From assembly GCF_002216065.1 (NCBI RefSeq), contig NZ_CP022282.1, forward strand, positions 2,480,001 to 2,544,000: a stretch of 64,000 bases of DNA. Direction: 5' to 3'. Positions 46,123-55,924 of this stretch are shown piece by piece. Position numbers and translations under genes: made by a program. This DNA comes from Chryseobacterium sp. T16E-39 (GTDB lineage: Bacteria; Bacteroidota; Bacteroidia; Flavobacteriales; Weeksellaceae). Numbering within the stretch: the stretch's first letter is position 1; every line of letters starts with the position of its first letter. A model generated the notes under the pieces. It saw nothing but the letters and a program-made list of their open reading frames with translations. It was not told the DNA's origin and searched no databases.

Positions 46123-47415
46123 ATGAATACGACTCAAATTACAACCACTCAAAGGATCAAAGCCATTGTCGGTGGTTCCATTGGAAACCTTGTGGAATGG
46201 TATGACTGGTATGCTTACGCTGCCTTTGCCATCTATTTTTCCAATTCGTTTTTTCCTGATTCGGATCTTAATGCACAACTTATGAACACGGCAGGAATAT
46301 TTGCCGTAGGTTTTCTAATGCGTCCCATTGGTGGATGGCTGTTCGGAAGTATCGCCGATAAGATCGGAAGAAAAAGAGCAATGACTCTTTCTGTTTTGCT
46401 AATGTCATTTGGTTCTCTATTGATTGCCCTTACACCGACGTATGAAACTATTGGAATTTTAGCCCCTATCCTCCTATTAATTGCAAGACTGTTACAGGGT
46501 TTAAGTGTAGGTGGAGAATATGGTGTTTCAGCAACCTATCTTAGTGAAATGGCAACGGAAGACAGAAGAGGCTTCTATTCAAGTTTTCAGTATGTAACAT
46601 TAATTGGCGGACAATTGATTGCATTGGGTATCCAATTGATTTTACAAAAGGTATTATTAACCGAAGCGCAACTAGAAGATTGGGGCTGGAGAATACCTTT
46701 TATTATAGGAGCAGCATTATCTGTGATCGCACTATATCTACGGGCCAACCTTCATGAAACAGAAGCTTTTGAAAACAAAAAGGAAGTCAGCGAAAAGAAA
46801 AAAGGAACCATTAAGGAACTTTTAAAACATCCCAAAGCACTCCTTACTGTAGTGGGATTAACTTTAGGGGGAACCTTAGCCTTTTATACCTATACGACTT
46901 ATATGCAGAAATTTTTGGTGAATACCGTTCATCTTTCGAAAGAGCAGTCAACACTTATTTCCTTTGTCTCATTATTTATTTTCGCATGTCTTCAGCCTGT
47001 ATTTGGCGGATTATCGGATAGAATCGGAAGAAGACCTCTCCTTTTAGGTTTTGGGATTTTAGGAACTATTTGCACAGTACCTCTCCTTACTGCATTGAGT
47101 ACAACAACTTCTATGTGGGGTGCCTTCTTTTTAATTATGGCTGCTTTAATTATCGTAAGTGGTTATACTTCTATTAACGCTGTAGTTAAAGCTGAGCTTT
47201 TCCCATCTGAAGTAAGAGCACTTGGAGTTGGACTTCCTTATGCTTTAACGGTTGCTATTTTTGGAGGAACAGCAGAGTACATTGCTCTTTGGCTTAAGCA
47301 AGCTAATATGGAACATTACTTCTATTGGTATATTACTGCCTGTATTTTCTTCTCACTCGTTGTCTATGCACGAATGAAAGACACCAAGGAAACCTCAAAA
47401 TTGAATAAGGATTAA
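46123..47415 (+). CDS. MFS permease, metabolite:H+ symporter (alpha-ketoglutarate/KgtP type)
   Basis: A 430-residue protein with 12 transmembrane segments. The MHS-family signatures are visible: GGSIGNLVEWYDWYAYAAFAIYFSNSFFP at the N-terminus, ADKIGRKRAMTLSV loop 2-3 motif, LQGLSVGGEYGVSATYLSEMA, and LSDRIGRRPLLLGFG. Closest characterised relatives transport alpha-ketoglutarate, proline/betaine or citrate. With the porin and the two-component pair it makes a complete sense-and-uptake module. A bidirectional terminator follows. Confidence 0.93.
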   Translation: MNTTQITTTQRIKAIVGGSIGNLVEWYDWYAYAAFAIYFSNSFFPDSDLNAQLMNTAGIFAVGFLMRPIGGWLFGSIADKIGRKRAMTLSVLLMSFGSLLIALTPTYETIGILAPILLLIARLLQGLSVGGEYGVSATYLSEMATEDRRGFYSSFQYVTLIGGQLIALGIQLILQKVLLTEAQLEDWGWRIPFIIGAALSVIALYLRANLHETEAFENKKEVSEKKKGTIKELLKHPKALLTVVGLTLGGTLAFYTYTTYMQKFLVNTVHLSKEQSTLISFVSLFIFACLQPVFGGLSDRIGRRPLLLGFGILGTICTVPLLTALSTTTSMWGAFFLIMAALIIVSGYTSINAVVKAELFPSEVRALGVGLPYALTVAIFGGTAEYIALWLKQANMEHYFYWYITACIFFSLVVYARMKDTKETSKLNKD

Positions 47416-47436
47416 AAATATACAGGTCATTAATGA

Positions 47437-47469
47437 GACGCGCCACAGAAATTCTGTGGCGCGTCTTTT
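47437..47469. terminator. Bidirectional terminator
   Basis: GACGCGCCACAG and CTGTGGCGCGTC form perfect 12-base arms around AAATT, followed by T on the plus strand. It sits between the permease and the convergent 70-residue gene. Confidence 0.9.
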
Positions 47470-47478
47470 ATTTTTATC

Positions 47479-47691
47479 TTAGCTGTAAGCCTGTCTGAAT
47501 TTGACAATAAGGTCATCTAAGTTGTGACGCTGCACATAAATTGTTTTCACCTCCTCATATCTTGGAGATTTATAGAACACTTCATGAAAGTCCATGCTTC
47601 CATTACCTACTTTTACGACTTTTTTTACTTCGATATTTAATTTTCTCAACTCGTCTTTTAGGACTTGAAATTCATCTTGTATATTATTCAT
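47479..47691 (-). CDS. Small conserved-looking protein of unknown function
   Basis: A 70-residue, mostly charged protein starting with a predicted helix (NNIQDEFQVLKDELRKLN) followed by a beta-like segment (VKKVVKVGNGSMDFHEVFYKSPRYEEVKTIYV) and another helix. No signal peptide or membrane segment. A bidirectional terminator at its 3' end supports it being a real transcription unit. No family recognised. Confidence 0.6.
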   Translation of the reverse strand: MNNIQDEFQVLKDELRKLNIEVKKVVKVGNGSMDFHEVFYKSPRYEEVKTIYVQRHNLDDLIVKFRQAYS

Positions 47692-48087
47692 TGATATTTT
47701 TGGATTTAATTAAAAAACTACGACTTTTATTTACAACACCCCTTTTATTTTTAGGGGCAATTATAAATTCCTACTAAATTTAGTAAATTTTCGAATACGA
47801 AAATAAGGTTTACTAAAATTTTTATTAATTTCTATAGGATGCAAAAACTATACCTATTATTATAGGGATCGCATAATAATTGAAAAAAAATCATTGTTAA
47901 CCCTCAGAAAATGAGAACAAAGCGAATAAATACGACTTTATTTCATTTTACGAAAGATTTAAAAACCCAGAATCCAAGGGCATTCGCACGTATTTCTCAT
48001 CATATTTCAAATTAATTTAAAAATTTTGTAACATTTTAAAAGGTCCTGTATCTAAAAGATAAATTAACCATTAAAATTTAGAAAAAA
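47692..48087. other. 396-base intergenic region with AT-rich palindromes
   Basis: No gene is evident. It holds a hairpin CCCCTTT..AGGGG near 47739-47757, a perfect palindrome TACTAAATTTAGTA at 47772-47785, and a partly overlapping stem TAGTAAATTTTCG / CGAAAA..TTTACTA at 47781-47815. These may be operators for the small minus-strand gene; no -7 consensus was found for either flank. Confidence 0.45.
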
Positions 48088-48939
48088 ATGAAAAAGCTTA
48101 CCGTATTAACTGTGATATTATTGTTCTTAGCTCTATGTGCTAATGTGTTTGGACAAGCAAAACCGTATCCATTTGAGGTAAAAAGAACAGGACAGGGGAA
48201 ACAAACTTTGATTTTCATTCCCGGTTTTGCCTCCTCAGGTGATGTTTGGAATGAAACAAGAGCAAAATTCGAAAAGAACTTTACTTGTTATACTTTAACC
48301 ATGGCAGGGTTTGCAGGAACAAAACCACAACCTGAAGCTACCTTCAAAAACTGGGAAAGTAAAATTGCAGAATACATTACTGACAATAAGATAGAAAAGC
48401 CAATTATTGTTGGCCATAGTATGGGAGGAGGTCTGGCCCTGGCCCTGGCTGCAGACTATCCGGGATTAATTGGCAAAATAGTCATTGTAGATTCTCTTCC
48501 CTGTTTAGCAGCATTAATGAATCCTTCTTTTACCGCTAAAGAAAATAATGATTGCTCAGCGATGATCAGTAAGATGACAGCAATGACAGATGAACAGTTT
48601 CATCAGATGCAGATGAAATCGATCCCACAACTTTTAGCAGACACTACAATGCAGGAAACTGTTGTTAGTTGGAGTGACAAATCTGACCGTACAACTTTTG
48701 CAAAGATGTATTGCGATTTTTCGAATACTGATCTAAGGGAAAAAATAAAAAATATTCAATGTCCTTCTCTTATTTTATTAGAGTCTTATTTTACTAATTT
48801 TAAACCAGCCATAGAAGACCAGTATAAAAATATGAAAAACGCTAATTTACAATATGCCACCAAAGGATTACATTTCATCATGTATGATGACAAGGAATGG
48901 TTCTTTACCCAATTGAATAATTTTTTATCTACCAAATAA
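48088..48939 (+). CDS. Secreted alpha/beta hydrolase
   Basis: A 283-residue hydrolase with signal peptide MKKLTVLTVILLFLALCANVFG. The HG-type oxyanion motif is FIPGFASSGDVW, the nucleophile elbow VGHSMGGGLALALAAD, acidic residue likely in CPSLILLESYF, and catalytic His in KGLHFIMYDDKEW. It is exported, unlike the one at 33645. Its stop overlaps the ATG of the downstream sigma factor by one base, so it is cotranslated with it. Substrate unknown. Confidence 0.9.
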   Translation: MKKLTVLTVILLFLALCANVFGQAKPYPFEVKRTGQGKQTLIFIPGFASSGDVWNETRAKFEKNFTCYTLTMAGFAGTKPQPEATFKNWESKIAEYITDNKIEKPIIVGHSMGGGLALALAADYPGLIGKIVIVDSLPCLAALMNPSFTAKENNDCSAMISKMTAMTDEQFHQMQMKSIPQLLADTTMQETVVSWSDKSDRTTFAKMYCDFSNTDLREKIKNIQCPSLILLESYFTNFKPAIEDQYKNMKNANLQYATKGLHFIMYDDKEWFFTQLNNFLSTK

Positions 48940-49412
48940 TGGCATTTGAAGAAATCTACCAACTGTACTGGCAAAAGATATTTCGTTTGTGCATGGGGTA
49001 TGTAAATGATTCTGAGTCGGCACAGGATCTGGCTCAGGAAACATTTATCATTGTCTGGCAGCAGCTTCCAAAATTCAGGAATGAATCTTCTATCGGAACA
49101 TGGATATTCAGAATAGCTTCTAATAATTGCCTGCGACAGATTGAAAAGGAAAAGCGATTTACAAAAACGGATCTCCCCATTAATTTAGAGGAAAAAAAAC
49201 AGGAATCCATGGAATCTGACATCCAGCTTCTTTATCAGTTTATTTCAGAATTACCTGAAACAGATCGTATCATCATCTCTCTGGAATTGGAAGATTTAAA
49301 GCAGGCGGAAATTGCTACTATCGTGGGTCTCTCAGAATCCAATGTCAGAGTAAAAATTCACAGGATAAAAGAAAAACTAACTCAAAAGTTTAAGCAACAT
49401 GGAACCTACTAA
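48939..49412 (+). CDS. ECF-type RNA polymerase sigma factor
   Basis: A 157-residue minimal sigma-70. Sigma2 spans about residues 5-70 (QDLAQETFIIVWQQLPKFRNESSIGTWIFRIASNNC) and sigma4 about 100-150 (LPETDRIIISLELEDLKQAEIATIVGLSESNVRVKIHRIKEKL). It starts inside the hydrolase stop codon and overlaps the next membrane protein gene by 14 bases. The usual partner of such a gene is an anti-sigma factor; the downstream membrane protein is the candidate. Confidence 0.95.
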   Translation: MAFEEIYQLYWQKIFRLCMGYVNDSESAQDLAQETFIIVWQQLPKFRNESSIGTWIFRIASNNCLRQIEKEKRFTKTDLPINLEEKKQESMESDIQLLYQFISELPETDRIIISLELEDLKQAEIATIVGLSESNVRVKIHRIKEKLTQKFKQHGTY

Positions 49413-49992
49413 TATAGATTTTAAAAATATCTGGCAAAAACAAAAAGTAAATCAACCGGATATCAAAGACCTTCTCAATAAATTAAAGCAGTTTAAAAGT
49501 AAAAATTTACGAAAACTGATTATCGCCAATATCCTTTTGACGCTAACCGGTGTTTTCATTATCCTTATCTGGCTGCATTATTTACCAGAATTTGTGAGCA
49601 CCAAGATTGGTATTGTTCTGATTTTATTAGCGATGACAGTGTACTTATTTGCTTACAATAAAATGTTTGCTCTTTTTTATAAAACAGATGACACCCAACC
49701 AAGTACGGAATATTTAAAAAATTTGTATTTGATCAAAAACAGGCAAAGATTCATGGAAACCAGGATGATCAATACTTATTTCATTATGCTGACTACCGGG
49801 ATCTGTTTATATATGTATGAATATGCTTCCCGTATGAGCATCACCATGGCGATTGTCACCTATAGCATCACATTGCTATGGATAGGATTTAATTGGTTTT
49901 ATGTCAGACCGAGAACGATCAAAAAGCAACAAACAAAACTCAACGAGCTGATCAAAAAATTTGAAGATATCAGCCAGCAGCTAAAAGAGTAA
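49399..49992 (+). CDS. Membrane protein, candidate anti-sigma partner
   Basis: A 197-residue protein with a cytosolic N-terminus (NIDFKNIWQKQKVNQPDIKDLLNKLKQFKSKNLRK), four hydrophobic segments and a helical C-terminus (LNELIKKFEDISQQLKE). The amphipathic N-terminal segment followed by transmembrane helices suits a membrane anti-sigma factor, though no ZAS motif (HxxxCxxC) is present. The 14-base overlap with the sigma gene supports a functional link. The role is inference. Confidence 0.7.
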   Translation: MEPTNIDFKNIWQKQKVNQPDIKDLLNKLKQFKSKNLRKLIIANILLTLTGVFIILIWLHYLPEFVSTKIGIVLILLAMTVYLFAYNKMFALFYKTDDTQPSTEYLKNLYLIKNRQRFMETRMINTYFIMLTTGICLYMYEYASRMSITMAIVTYSITLLWIGFNWFYVRPRTIKKQQTKLNELIKKFEDISQQLKE

Positions 49993-50064
49993 AAAATGTG
50001 ACATAAATCATTTTCAATTGTCGTGTCTTTTGTAATTTAGCTTGCATTAAATACGACATTCTTT

Positions 50065-50679
50065 ATGAGCTCACCAACCAATAAAAACCACTGGGAAAAA
50101 GTTTATGAAACGAAAACCCCTGATCAGGTAAGCTGGACACAGGACAGACCGCATATTTCTCTGGATTTCATCGCGTCTTTTAATTTGGGGAAAGAAGCAA
50201 AAATAATTGATATTGGTGGTGGTGACAGTAACCTTGTTGATTTTTTATTGGACGAGGGATATCAAAATATTACTGTACTTGATATTTCCGAGGCAGCCCT
50301 AGAAAAAGCAAAAAAAAGACTGGGGAGCAGAGCAGAGAAAGTAACCTTTATTTCAACGGATATTACAGAATTTGATTCAGAAAATTTTTATGACATCTGG
50401 CACGACCGGGCCACTTTTCATTTTTTAACCCAACCGGAACAGGTCTGTACATACCTCAGCATTGCAGAAAAAAACATAAAAGGTTATTTGGTATTAGGAA
50501 CTTTTTCTAAAAATGGGCCGACAACCTGTAGTGGACTGGAAATCCAGCAGTACGATGAGGAATCGATGACAAAAAAGTTTGAAAATAAGTTTGAAAAAAT
50601 AAAATGTGTTTCAACTGACCACACTACACCTTTTAATACAATTCAAAACTTTACATTTTGTAGCTTTAGGAAAAGTTAA
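50065..50679 (+). CDS. Class I SAM-dependent methyltransferase
   Basis: A 204-residue methyltransferase. Motif I is KIIDIGGGDSNLVDFLLDEG (residues 49-68), motif II VLDISEAALEKAKKRL with the ribose-binding Asp, and a following VTFISTDITEF. DIWHDRATFHFLTQPEQ resembles thiopurine methyltransferase-like or tellurite-resistance relatives. Substrate is not predictable. Monocistronic. Confidence 0.93.
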   Translation: MSSPTNKNHWEKVYETKTPDQVSWTQDRPHISLDFIASFNLGKEAKIIDIGGGDSNLVDFLLDEGYQNITVLDISEAALEKAKKRLGSRAEKVTFISTDITEFDSENFYDIWHDRATFHFLTQPEQVCTYLSIAEKNIKGYLVLGTFSKNGPTTCSGLEIQQYDEESMTKKFENKFEKIKCVSTDHTTPFNTIQNFTFCSFRKS

Positions 50680-50738
50680 CACTTGTAATCAGTAACATAA
50701 TACTTATTTTCGCTACTTCTTAAGTAATATAATTCAAG

Positions 50739-53102
50739 ATGAAAAATATTCTTACTGTCATTCTTTTAGCTGTATTTTCCTTATTATCTGCACAAGACTC
50801 TATCAAAAAAGTATCACCCATTACAAAAGATACAAAGTTTGGATTGGCTCTGAGTGGGGGTGGCGCCAAGGGATTTGCACATCTTGGGATTTTAAAGACA
50901 ATAGACTCTTTGGGTATAAAAATAGATTATATCACAGGAACGAGTATGGGCGGAATTCTCGGCGGACTGTATGGAATGGGATATAATGGTGAGCAACTAA
51001 AAGAAATGGTGTATGGAATGAACTGGAAGAGAATTCTCAGTAATAAAATCCCATATAACCAGGTCAATATAAGTGAAAAAGATGAATACAATAAATACAT
51101 CCTTGAATTCCCAGTCATCAATGGAGCACCATCATTGCCCAGTTCTTTTATAGAAGGTCAGTATATGGGTGAAGTCCTTAACACCTTAACTTTTCCTGCA
51201 AAACATATTAATGATTTTAGCAAACTTAGAATTCCCGTAGAATTAACCTCATCAGATATTGTAAATGGAGGACTTGTGATGCAAAAGAAAGGATCACTGG
51301 CATTAGCCATACGTTCTACATTAGCAATACCCGCTGCTTTTGCCCCGGTTTATATAGATGGAAAGCTTCTCGTAGATGGAGGACTTGACAGAAATTTCCC
51401 GGTAAAGGAAGTAAAAGACATGGGCGCTGATTATATTATCGGAGGGTATACAGGATTCCGTCTATTTACAAAAGAAGAGATTAAGAATCCCATGAAAATG
51501 ATCTATCAGACCCATGCATTCCATTCTGTTCAGGATTTTAATGAGCAAAAGAAAATGTCTGATATTCTCGTAGACTTTGTAACTCCACTGAATGATTATA
51601 CGACAAAGGACTTTAGAAAGTATAAAGAAATCATTAAAATCGGGGAACAAGAAGCTAAAAGACATCTTCCGGAATTTATTGCTCTTGCGAATGAGCAACG
51701 TAGGCTGGGAATCATCTATGATCATAAGCTTATTGAAGAAGTAAAGAAACCAACCATACAGTTTACGTACAGCGAAGATAACGGCACCCCTATCGTTAAT
51801 CCATCTGAAATTGAAGCTATCAAAAGCCTGATGGGTCTCAGGGAAGGCAATTATTATGATGCAAAAACAGTAAATGCTGCGATTGACAGGGTGTTTGGAG
51901 TCCGTCAGTATGACAGGGTTTATTATACTTATACCGATTCTGAGAATGGATTGATTATGAATATTTTCGTAAAAAGAGCAACACCGAGTACATTTAAACT
52001 GGCGCTCCACTACGATAATGAACAATCTGTGGGGATTATCTTAAATTATACCTACCGGGATTATGCAGAAGGAAAATTCCGTGCCTTAGCAACAGTTGAT
52101 ATTTCCGAACGCTTCAAGGCCCGCCTGCAGTTTCAAAAATTTCTGGACACGGACTATCGGTGGTGGGTCAGTCTGGAGGGAAACATTTCTTTTCTAAAAA
52201 GTAATGATCTCCTGTTAAGATTTTCTGACAATGACAGTGAAGATAACAATTTGTTTTTTCCCAATTATATCTATAGAAATATTAAGGCCAATACAGCCAT
52301 TAATTATTCAATTCATCCTAATACTATAGCCTCATTCGGATTAGAATTCAATGCCGAGAAACTCAACAGGTCTGTAGACAGAATAAGCCAGACTTTTACG
52401 GATCTCTACAGCAAGAAGGTTTATTATCATACCAATCTTGATCTGTATTTTAAATTCAACCAAAATAGTTTCAATACCAGATACTATCCAACTAAGGGGA
52501 ACAATTTCCAATTCATTACCAAATATTATTTTGGCGATCAATATGACCTGTATGACCTCAAGGAAATACAGCCCCAACTCTATGACTATTTAAATCCAGG
52601 AACTGAAGGATATTACAAACCCAAGAATCTCATCAGCTTAACGATTAATGAAAATTATATTGTTCCAATCAATAAAAGACTTTCTGTAAAAGGAATTGCA
52701 TTCTTAGGAACTAATTTCGCTCCCCAGACTCTGGGTGACTCGGAAGGGGTACCTTATTTCTTTCTGAATCAAAAATTTAATCTTGGGGGAAGTGAATTTA
52801 ACTTTGATGGTATGAGCCCTGAGTTTAATGGTTTCAGACAAAAAGAAGTTCCGATGAATTCCGTTGCTAAACTAGGATTGGAAGTGCAGTATCGCATTTA
52901 CCATAAGCTTTATCTTACGCCTTCTTTCCACTACGCAACTATAAGTGATGAACTCTCTCCTTTTAAAAGCAATACAAAGCTCATTGGATATGGACTTAAT
53001 TTAGGGTACGAATCACTTCTGGGACCGATTAATGTAAATATATCAAGAAACGACGCGCTTAATATCTGGAGAGCCTATTTTAGTATAGGTTTCAAATTCT
53101 AA
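50739..53102 (+). CDS. Patatin-like phospholipase fused to BamA-type beta-barrel
   Basis: A 787-residue protein. After a signal peptide (1-18) comes a patatin domain: oxyanion loop GGGAKG at 40-45, nucleophile GTSMGG with S69, and the catalytic Asp in VDGGLDRNFPVKE. About residues 330-410 look like a POTRA-type domain, and the C-terminal ~370 residues form an Omp85/BamA-like barrel ending in YFSIGFKF. This domain order matches PlpD-type type Vd autotransporters: the lipase is secreted or displayed through its own barrel. Acts on phospholipids. Confidence 0.92.
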   Translation: MKNILTVILLAVFSLLSAQDSIKKVSPITKDTKFGLALSGGGAKGFAHLGILKTIDSLGIKIDYITGTSMGGILGGLYGMGYNGEQLKEMVYGMNWKRILSNKIPYNQVNISEKDEYNKYILEFPVINGAPSLPSSFIEGQYMGEVLNTLTFPAKHINDFSKLRIPVELTSSDIVNGGLVMQKKGSLALAIRSTLAIPAAFAPVYIDGKLLVDGGLDRNFPVKEVKDMGADYIIGGYTGFRLFTKEEIKNPMKMIYQTHAFHSVQDFNEQKKMSDILVDFVTPLNDYTTKDFRKYKEIIKIGEQEAKRHLPEFIALANEQRRLGIIYDHKLIEEVKKPTIQFTYSEDNGTPIVNPSEIEAIKSLMGLREGNYYDAKTVNAAIDRVFGVRQYDRVYYTYTDSENGLIMNIFVKRATPSTFKLALHYDNEQSVGIILNYTYRDYAEGKFRALATVDISERFKARLQFQKFLDTDYRWWVSLEGNISFLKSNDLLLRFSDNDSEDNNLFFPNYIYRNIKANTAINYSIHPNTIASFGLEFNAEKLNRSVDRISQTFTDLYSKKVYYHTNLDLYFKFNQNSFNTRYYPTKGNNFQFITKYYFGDQYDLYDLKEIQPQLYDYLNPGTEGYYKPKNLISLTINENYIVPINKRLSVKGIAFLGTNFAPQTLGDSEGVPYFFLNQKFNLGGSEFNFDGMSPEFNGFRQKEVPMNSVAKLGLEVQYRIYHKLYLTPSFHYATISDELSPFKSNTKLIGYGLNLGYESLLGPINVNISRNDALNIWRAYFSIGFKF

Positions 53103-53273
53103 ACTTAAAGATTTTATTGAAAGTAAGAATTGTTTAAAAGATTTTATAAATATTTTCGTTATCACTACAAAATACACGACCACTTAGGGAAATAGAATCC
53201 AATGTTAAACAATAAAATATAGTTCCCGTTAATCACTCACTTTATGTTTCAAATTAAAATGCTATTTTTTTAA

Positions 53274-55790
53274 ATGATGAAAAAAAAATTTAGTTTCCTA
53301 TGTATGCTTCTTTTTGTTCTATCTTATTCCCAGACTAAGGTAAAAGGTGTTGTGTATGATGAACTGGACAGACCGGTAGATTCTGTTAGGATATCATTCA
53401 AAGGAACTTCAATCAGCACACTAAGCAGCGAGAGAGGAAAATTCATGCTCTCTTCAGAAGAGGAGCATTCAACTCTTGTAGTAACGTATGAAAAAAAACA
53501 TCTGGTAAGAGAAATCCCTCTGGACCGTCGTGTCAACCGGAATATTGAAATCCGGCTCAATTCAGAAAAGTCTTTACAGGAAATCACACTGATAGGAAAA
53601 CCTAAGAAAAAATTATCAAAAAAAGAAAATCCTGCCTATAAAATACTCCAGGGAATATGGAAAAATAAAGAAAGAAATGATATCCATTCCTTAGGATCCT
53701 ATGATTACCGCAGATATACTTCAATCAATATGGGATTGAATAATATGGATAGTGTTTTAGCAAAAAAGATATTAGGCGACGATTATAAAACGCTCCGTAA
53801 AGTTTTAATAAAAGATGATCAGGAAGAAGAAAAAATAGCCATCCCTGTATTTATGAATGAGCTTACCGAAAGAATTTATGGGAAAAAGAATAAAGAGAGA
53901 ATTGATACTGAGGGTGAGAGAAAATCGGGTCTCAATGAAGTAGGGAGAGGATTTGGTGTAGAGAGATTTAGTCAGGTCTTTAATGAGATCAATCCTTATG
54001 ATGATGACATCAGGATTCTTGATAAATCTTTTGTAAGCCCTCTATCATCGAGAGGTTATGGTGTTTACCAATACGCCCTTAAAGATTCGATCAGTGAAGG
54101 AGGACACATGGTCTATACGATTCACTTTTTTCCTATCAACTCCGGAGACTTGCTCTTCCAGGGTCGTTTTAAAGTTGTGGATGGAATATTTGCGGTGACA
54201 GACATCTGGATGAAAACAACAAGACAAATCAACATGAGCCTCGTACGGGATTTTTCCGTAGAAAAACATTACACGGAAGTAAAGGATGATTTCTATCTCC
54301 CTGGTAAAAGTCAGTATGAAGGTAACTTTACTCTATTCTCAAAAAGAAAGGATGAAATGGGAGTCTATGTAAAAAAAGAGATCAATGAGTATGAATACCT
54401 GATGGACCAACCCCACGATGACGCATTTTATCAGCAAAAAATCGTTCAAACAAAATCCGATCAGTTTGAAAAAAGTGATGAATACTGGAAAACTTCTTCT
54501 GGCGCCAGTGAGGATACCGAAGAAACTTTAAAGATCATTCAAGGTTTAAGAGCAAATAAAAAGATTAGCCGCGTCAGCAATATAATAACGATCGCCTCTA
54601 CCGGATATGTAGATTTATTTAAAGGCTTACAGACCGGATCAGTATGGAAAACCATTTCAAGTAATAATATTGAGGGCTTACGGTTACGGATGGGATTCAG
54701 AACTTACAAAACAGAGGATGATAAGCTCAGGTTTAATTTTTATGGTGCATACGGTGTCGATGACCAGAAATTTAAATATGGTATAGAGGGAATTTATTTA
54801 TTGAGTTCTCAGCCCAGAATCGTATTGGGAGCCTCTCATCTCCGGGACAATCTACAATTAGCCAGTAGGCTGATCTCTCCCAGTGATTTACTTCCCAAAA
54901 GCTCTAATTCCAGTTCTCTGATAAGACGTGGAGAAAACTATTATCTATCCAATGTGATGAGAAATACAATTAATTTCGATTGGGCATTGAACAACAATTT
55001 GCATATTAATTTATCCGCGGTACATCAACAAATAGAATCGGCTGATCCTAAATTATTCTCAATGAACTACACTTTACCAAACAGTTCGGAGATTCAAAGC
55101 AAGCTCAACGATTTTGCGACCAACATTTCTTTAACCTACACTCCGGGAAGAAATGTATACGGATATGGTGTAGAGCAGAAATTCGGAAAACTGCCCTATC
55201 CTACTTTCATGTTAAAATATACAAGAGGTTATAAAGGAGTATTGAACAGTGATTTCAATTATAACAAACTACAGCTATTAATTAAAGAAAACTTTTTCCT
55301 AAGCAATTTTGGGGTTCTAAATGCTTCAATAGAATTAGGAAAAACCTTTAATACCGTACCGCTTCCATTATTAAGCCCAATAACAGCCGATCAGAGTTTA
55401 TCTGTAGTTCCTAATTCTTTTGCATTGCTCAATTATTACAATTTTACGACAGATACTTATATGATGGGACATTTTGAACATCATTTCAATGGATTTATCC
55501 TTAACAGAATACCCCTGATCAAAAAGTTAAAATGGAGAAGTCTGATCTTTTACCGACTGGCCTACGGAAGTATATCTCAAAATAATATTGACATCAATAA
55601 ATCATCTGTTAATTATATTGCTCCAAATAATACGGTATACAGTGAATATGGATTCGGTATTGAAAATATTGGCTATGGAAATATCCGTCCGTTCAGAGTT
55701 GATTTTGTCTGGAGAAGCACGATGGGAGAATTTTCAGGTTTAGTACCTCCTTCTTTTGGGGTGAGATTTGGTTTCAAGCCAGGTTTTTAA
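53274..55790 (+). CDS. DUF5686 outer-membrane protein with carboxypeptidase-like regulatory domain
   Basis: An 838-residue protein with signal peptide (MMKKKFSFLCMLLFVLSYS). A CarboxypepD_reg-like domain follows (TKVKGVVYDELDRPVDSVRISFKGTSISTLSSERGKF, residues 21-95), then the DUF5686 region (NPAYKILQGIWKNKERNDIHSLGSYDYRRYTSI) and a large beta-barrel ending GVRFGFKPGF. Such proteins are abundant in Bacteroidota; function is not established. It follows the patatin gene by 171 bases. Confidence 0.9.
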   Translation: MMKKKFSFLCMLLFVLSYSQTKVKGVVYDELDRPVDSVRISFKGTSISTLSSERGKFMLSSEEEHSTLVVTYEKKHLVREIPLDRRVNRNIEIRLNSEKSLQEITLIGKPKKKLSKKENPAYKILQGIWKNKERNDIHSLGSYDYRRYTSINMGLNNMDSVLAKKILGDDYKTLRKVLIKDDQEEEKIAIPVFMNELTERIYGKKNKERIDTEGERKSGLNEVGRGFGVERFSQVFNEINPYDDDIRILDKSFVSPLSSRGYGVYQYALKDSISEGGHMVYTIHFFPINSGDLLFQGRFKVVDGIFAVTDIWMKTTRQINMSLVRDFSVEKHYTEVKDDFYLPGKSQYEGNFTLFSKRKDEMGVYVKKEINEYEYLMDQPHDDAFYQQKIVQTKSDQFEKSDEYWKTSSGASEDTEETLKIIQGLRANKKISRVSNIITIASTGYVDLFKGLQTGSVWKTISSNNIEGLRLRMGFRTYKTEDDKLRFNFYGAYGVDDQKFKYGIEGIYLLSSQPRIVLGASHLRDNLQLASRLISPSDLLPKSSNSSSLIRRGENYYLSNVMRNTINFDWALNNNLHINLSAVHQQIESADPKLFSMNYTLPNSSEIQSKLNDFATNISLTYTPGRNVYGYGVEQKFGKLPYPTFMLKYTRGYKGVLNSDFNYNKLQLLIKENFFLSNFGVLNASIELGKTFNTVPLPLLSPITADQSLSVVPNSFALLNYYNFTTDTYMMGHFEHHFNGFILNRIPLIKKLKWRSLIFYRLAYGSISQNNIDINKSSVNYIAPNNTVYSEYGFGIENIGYGNIRPFRVDFVWRSTMGEFSGLVPPSFGVRFGFKPGF

Positions 55791-55924
55791 ATAAAATCAG
55801 TATCCAACCATTTCAAACCAGTTAGAAAGTTTAGCTCATAAGGAGATTTTACATTATTTCCCACTATGTTGATATTTTTGTTTAATTTTAATAACATTTT
55901 ATTAAAACCATTAACAATTATATT

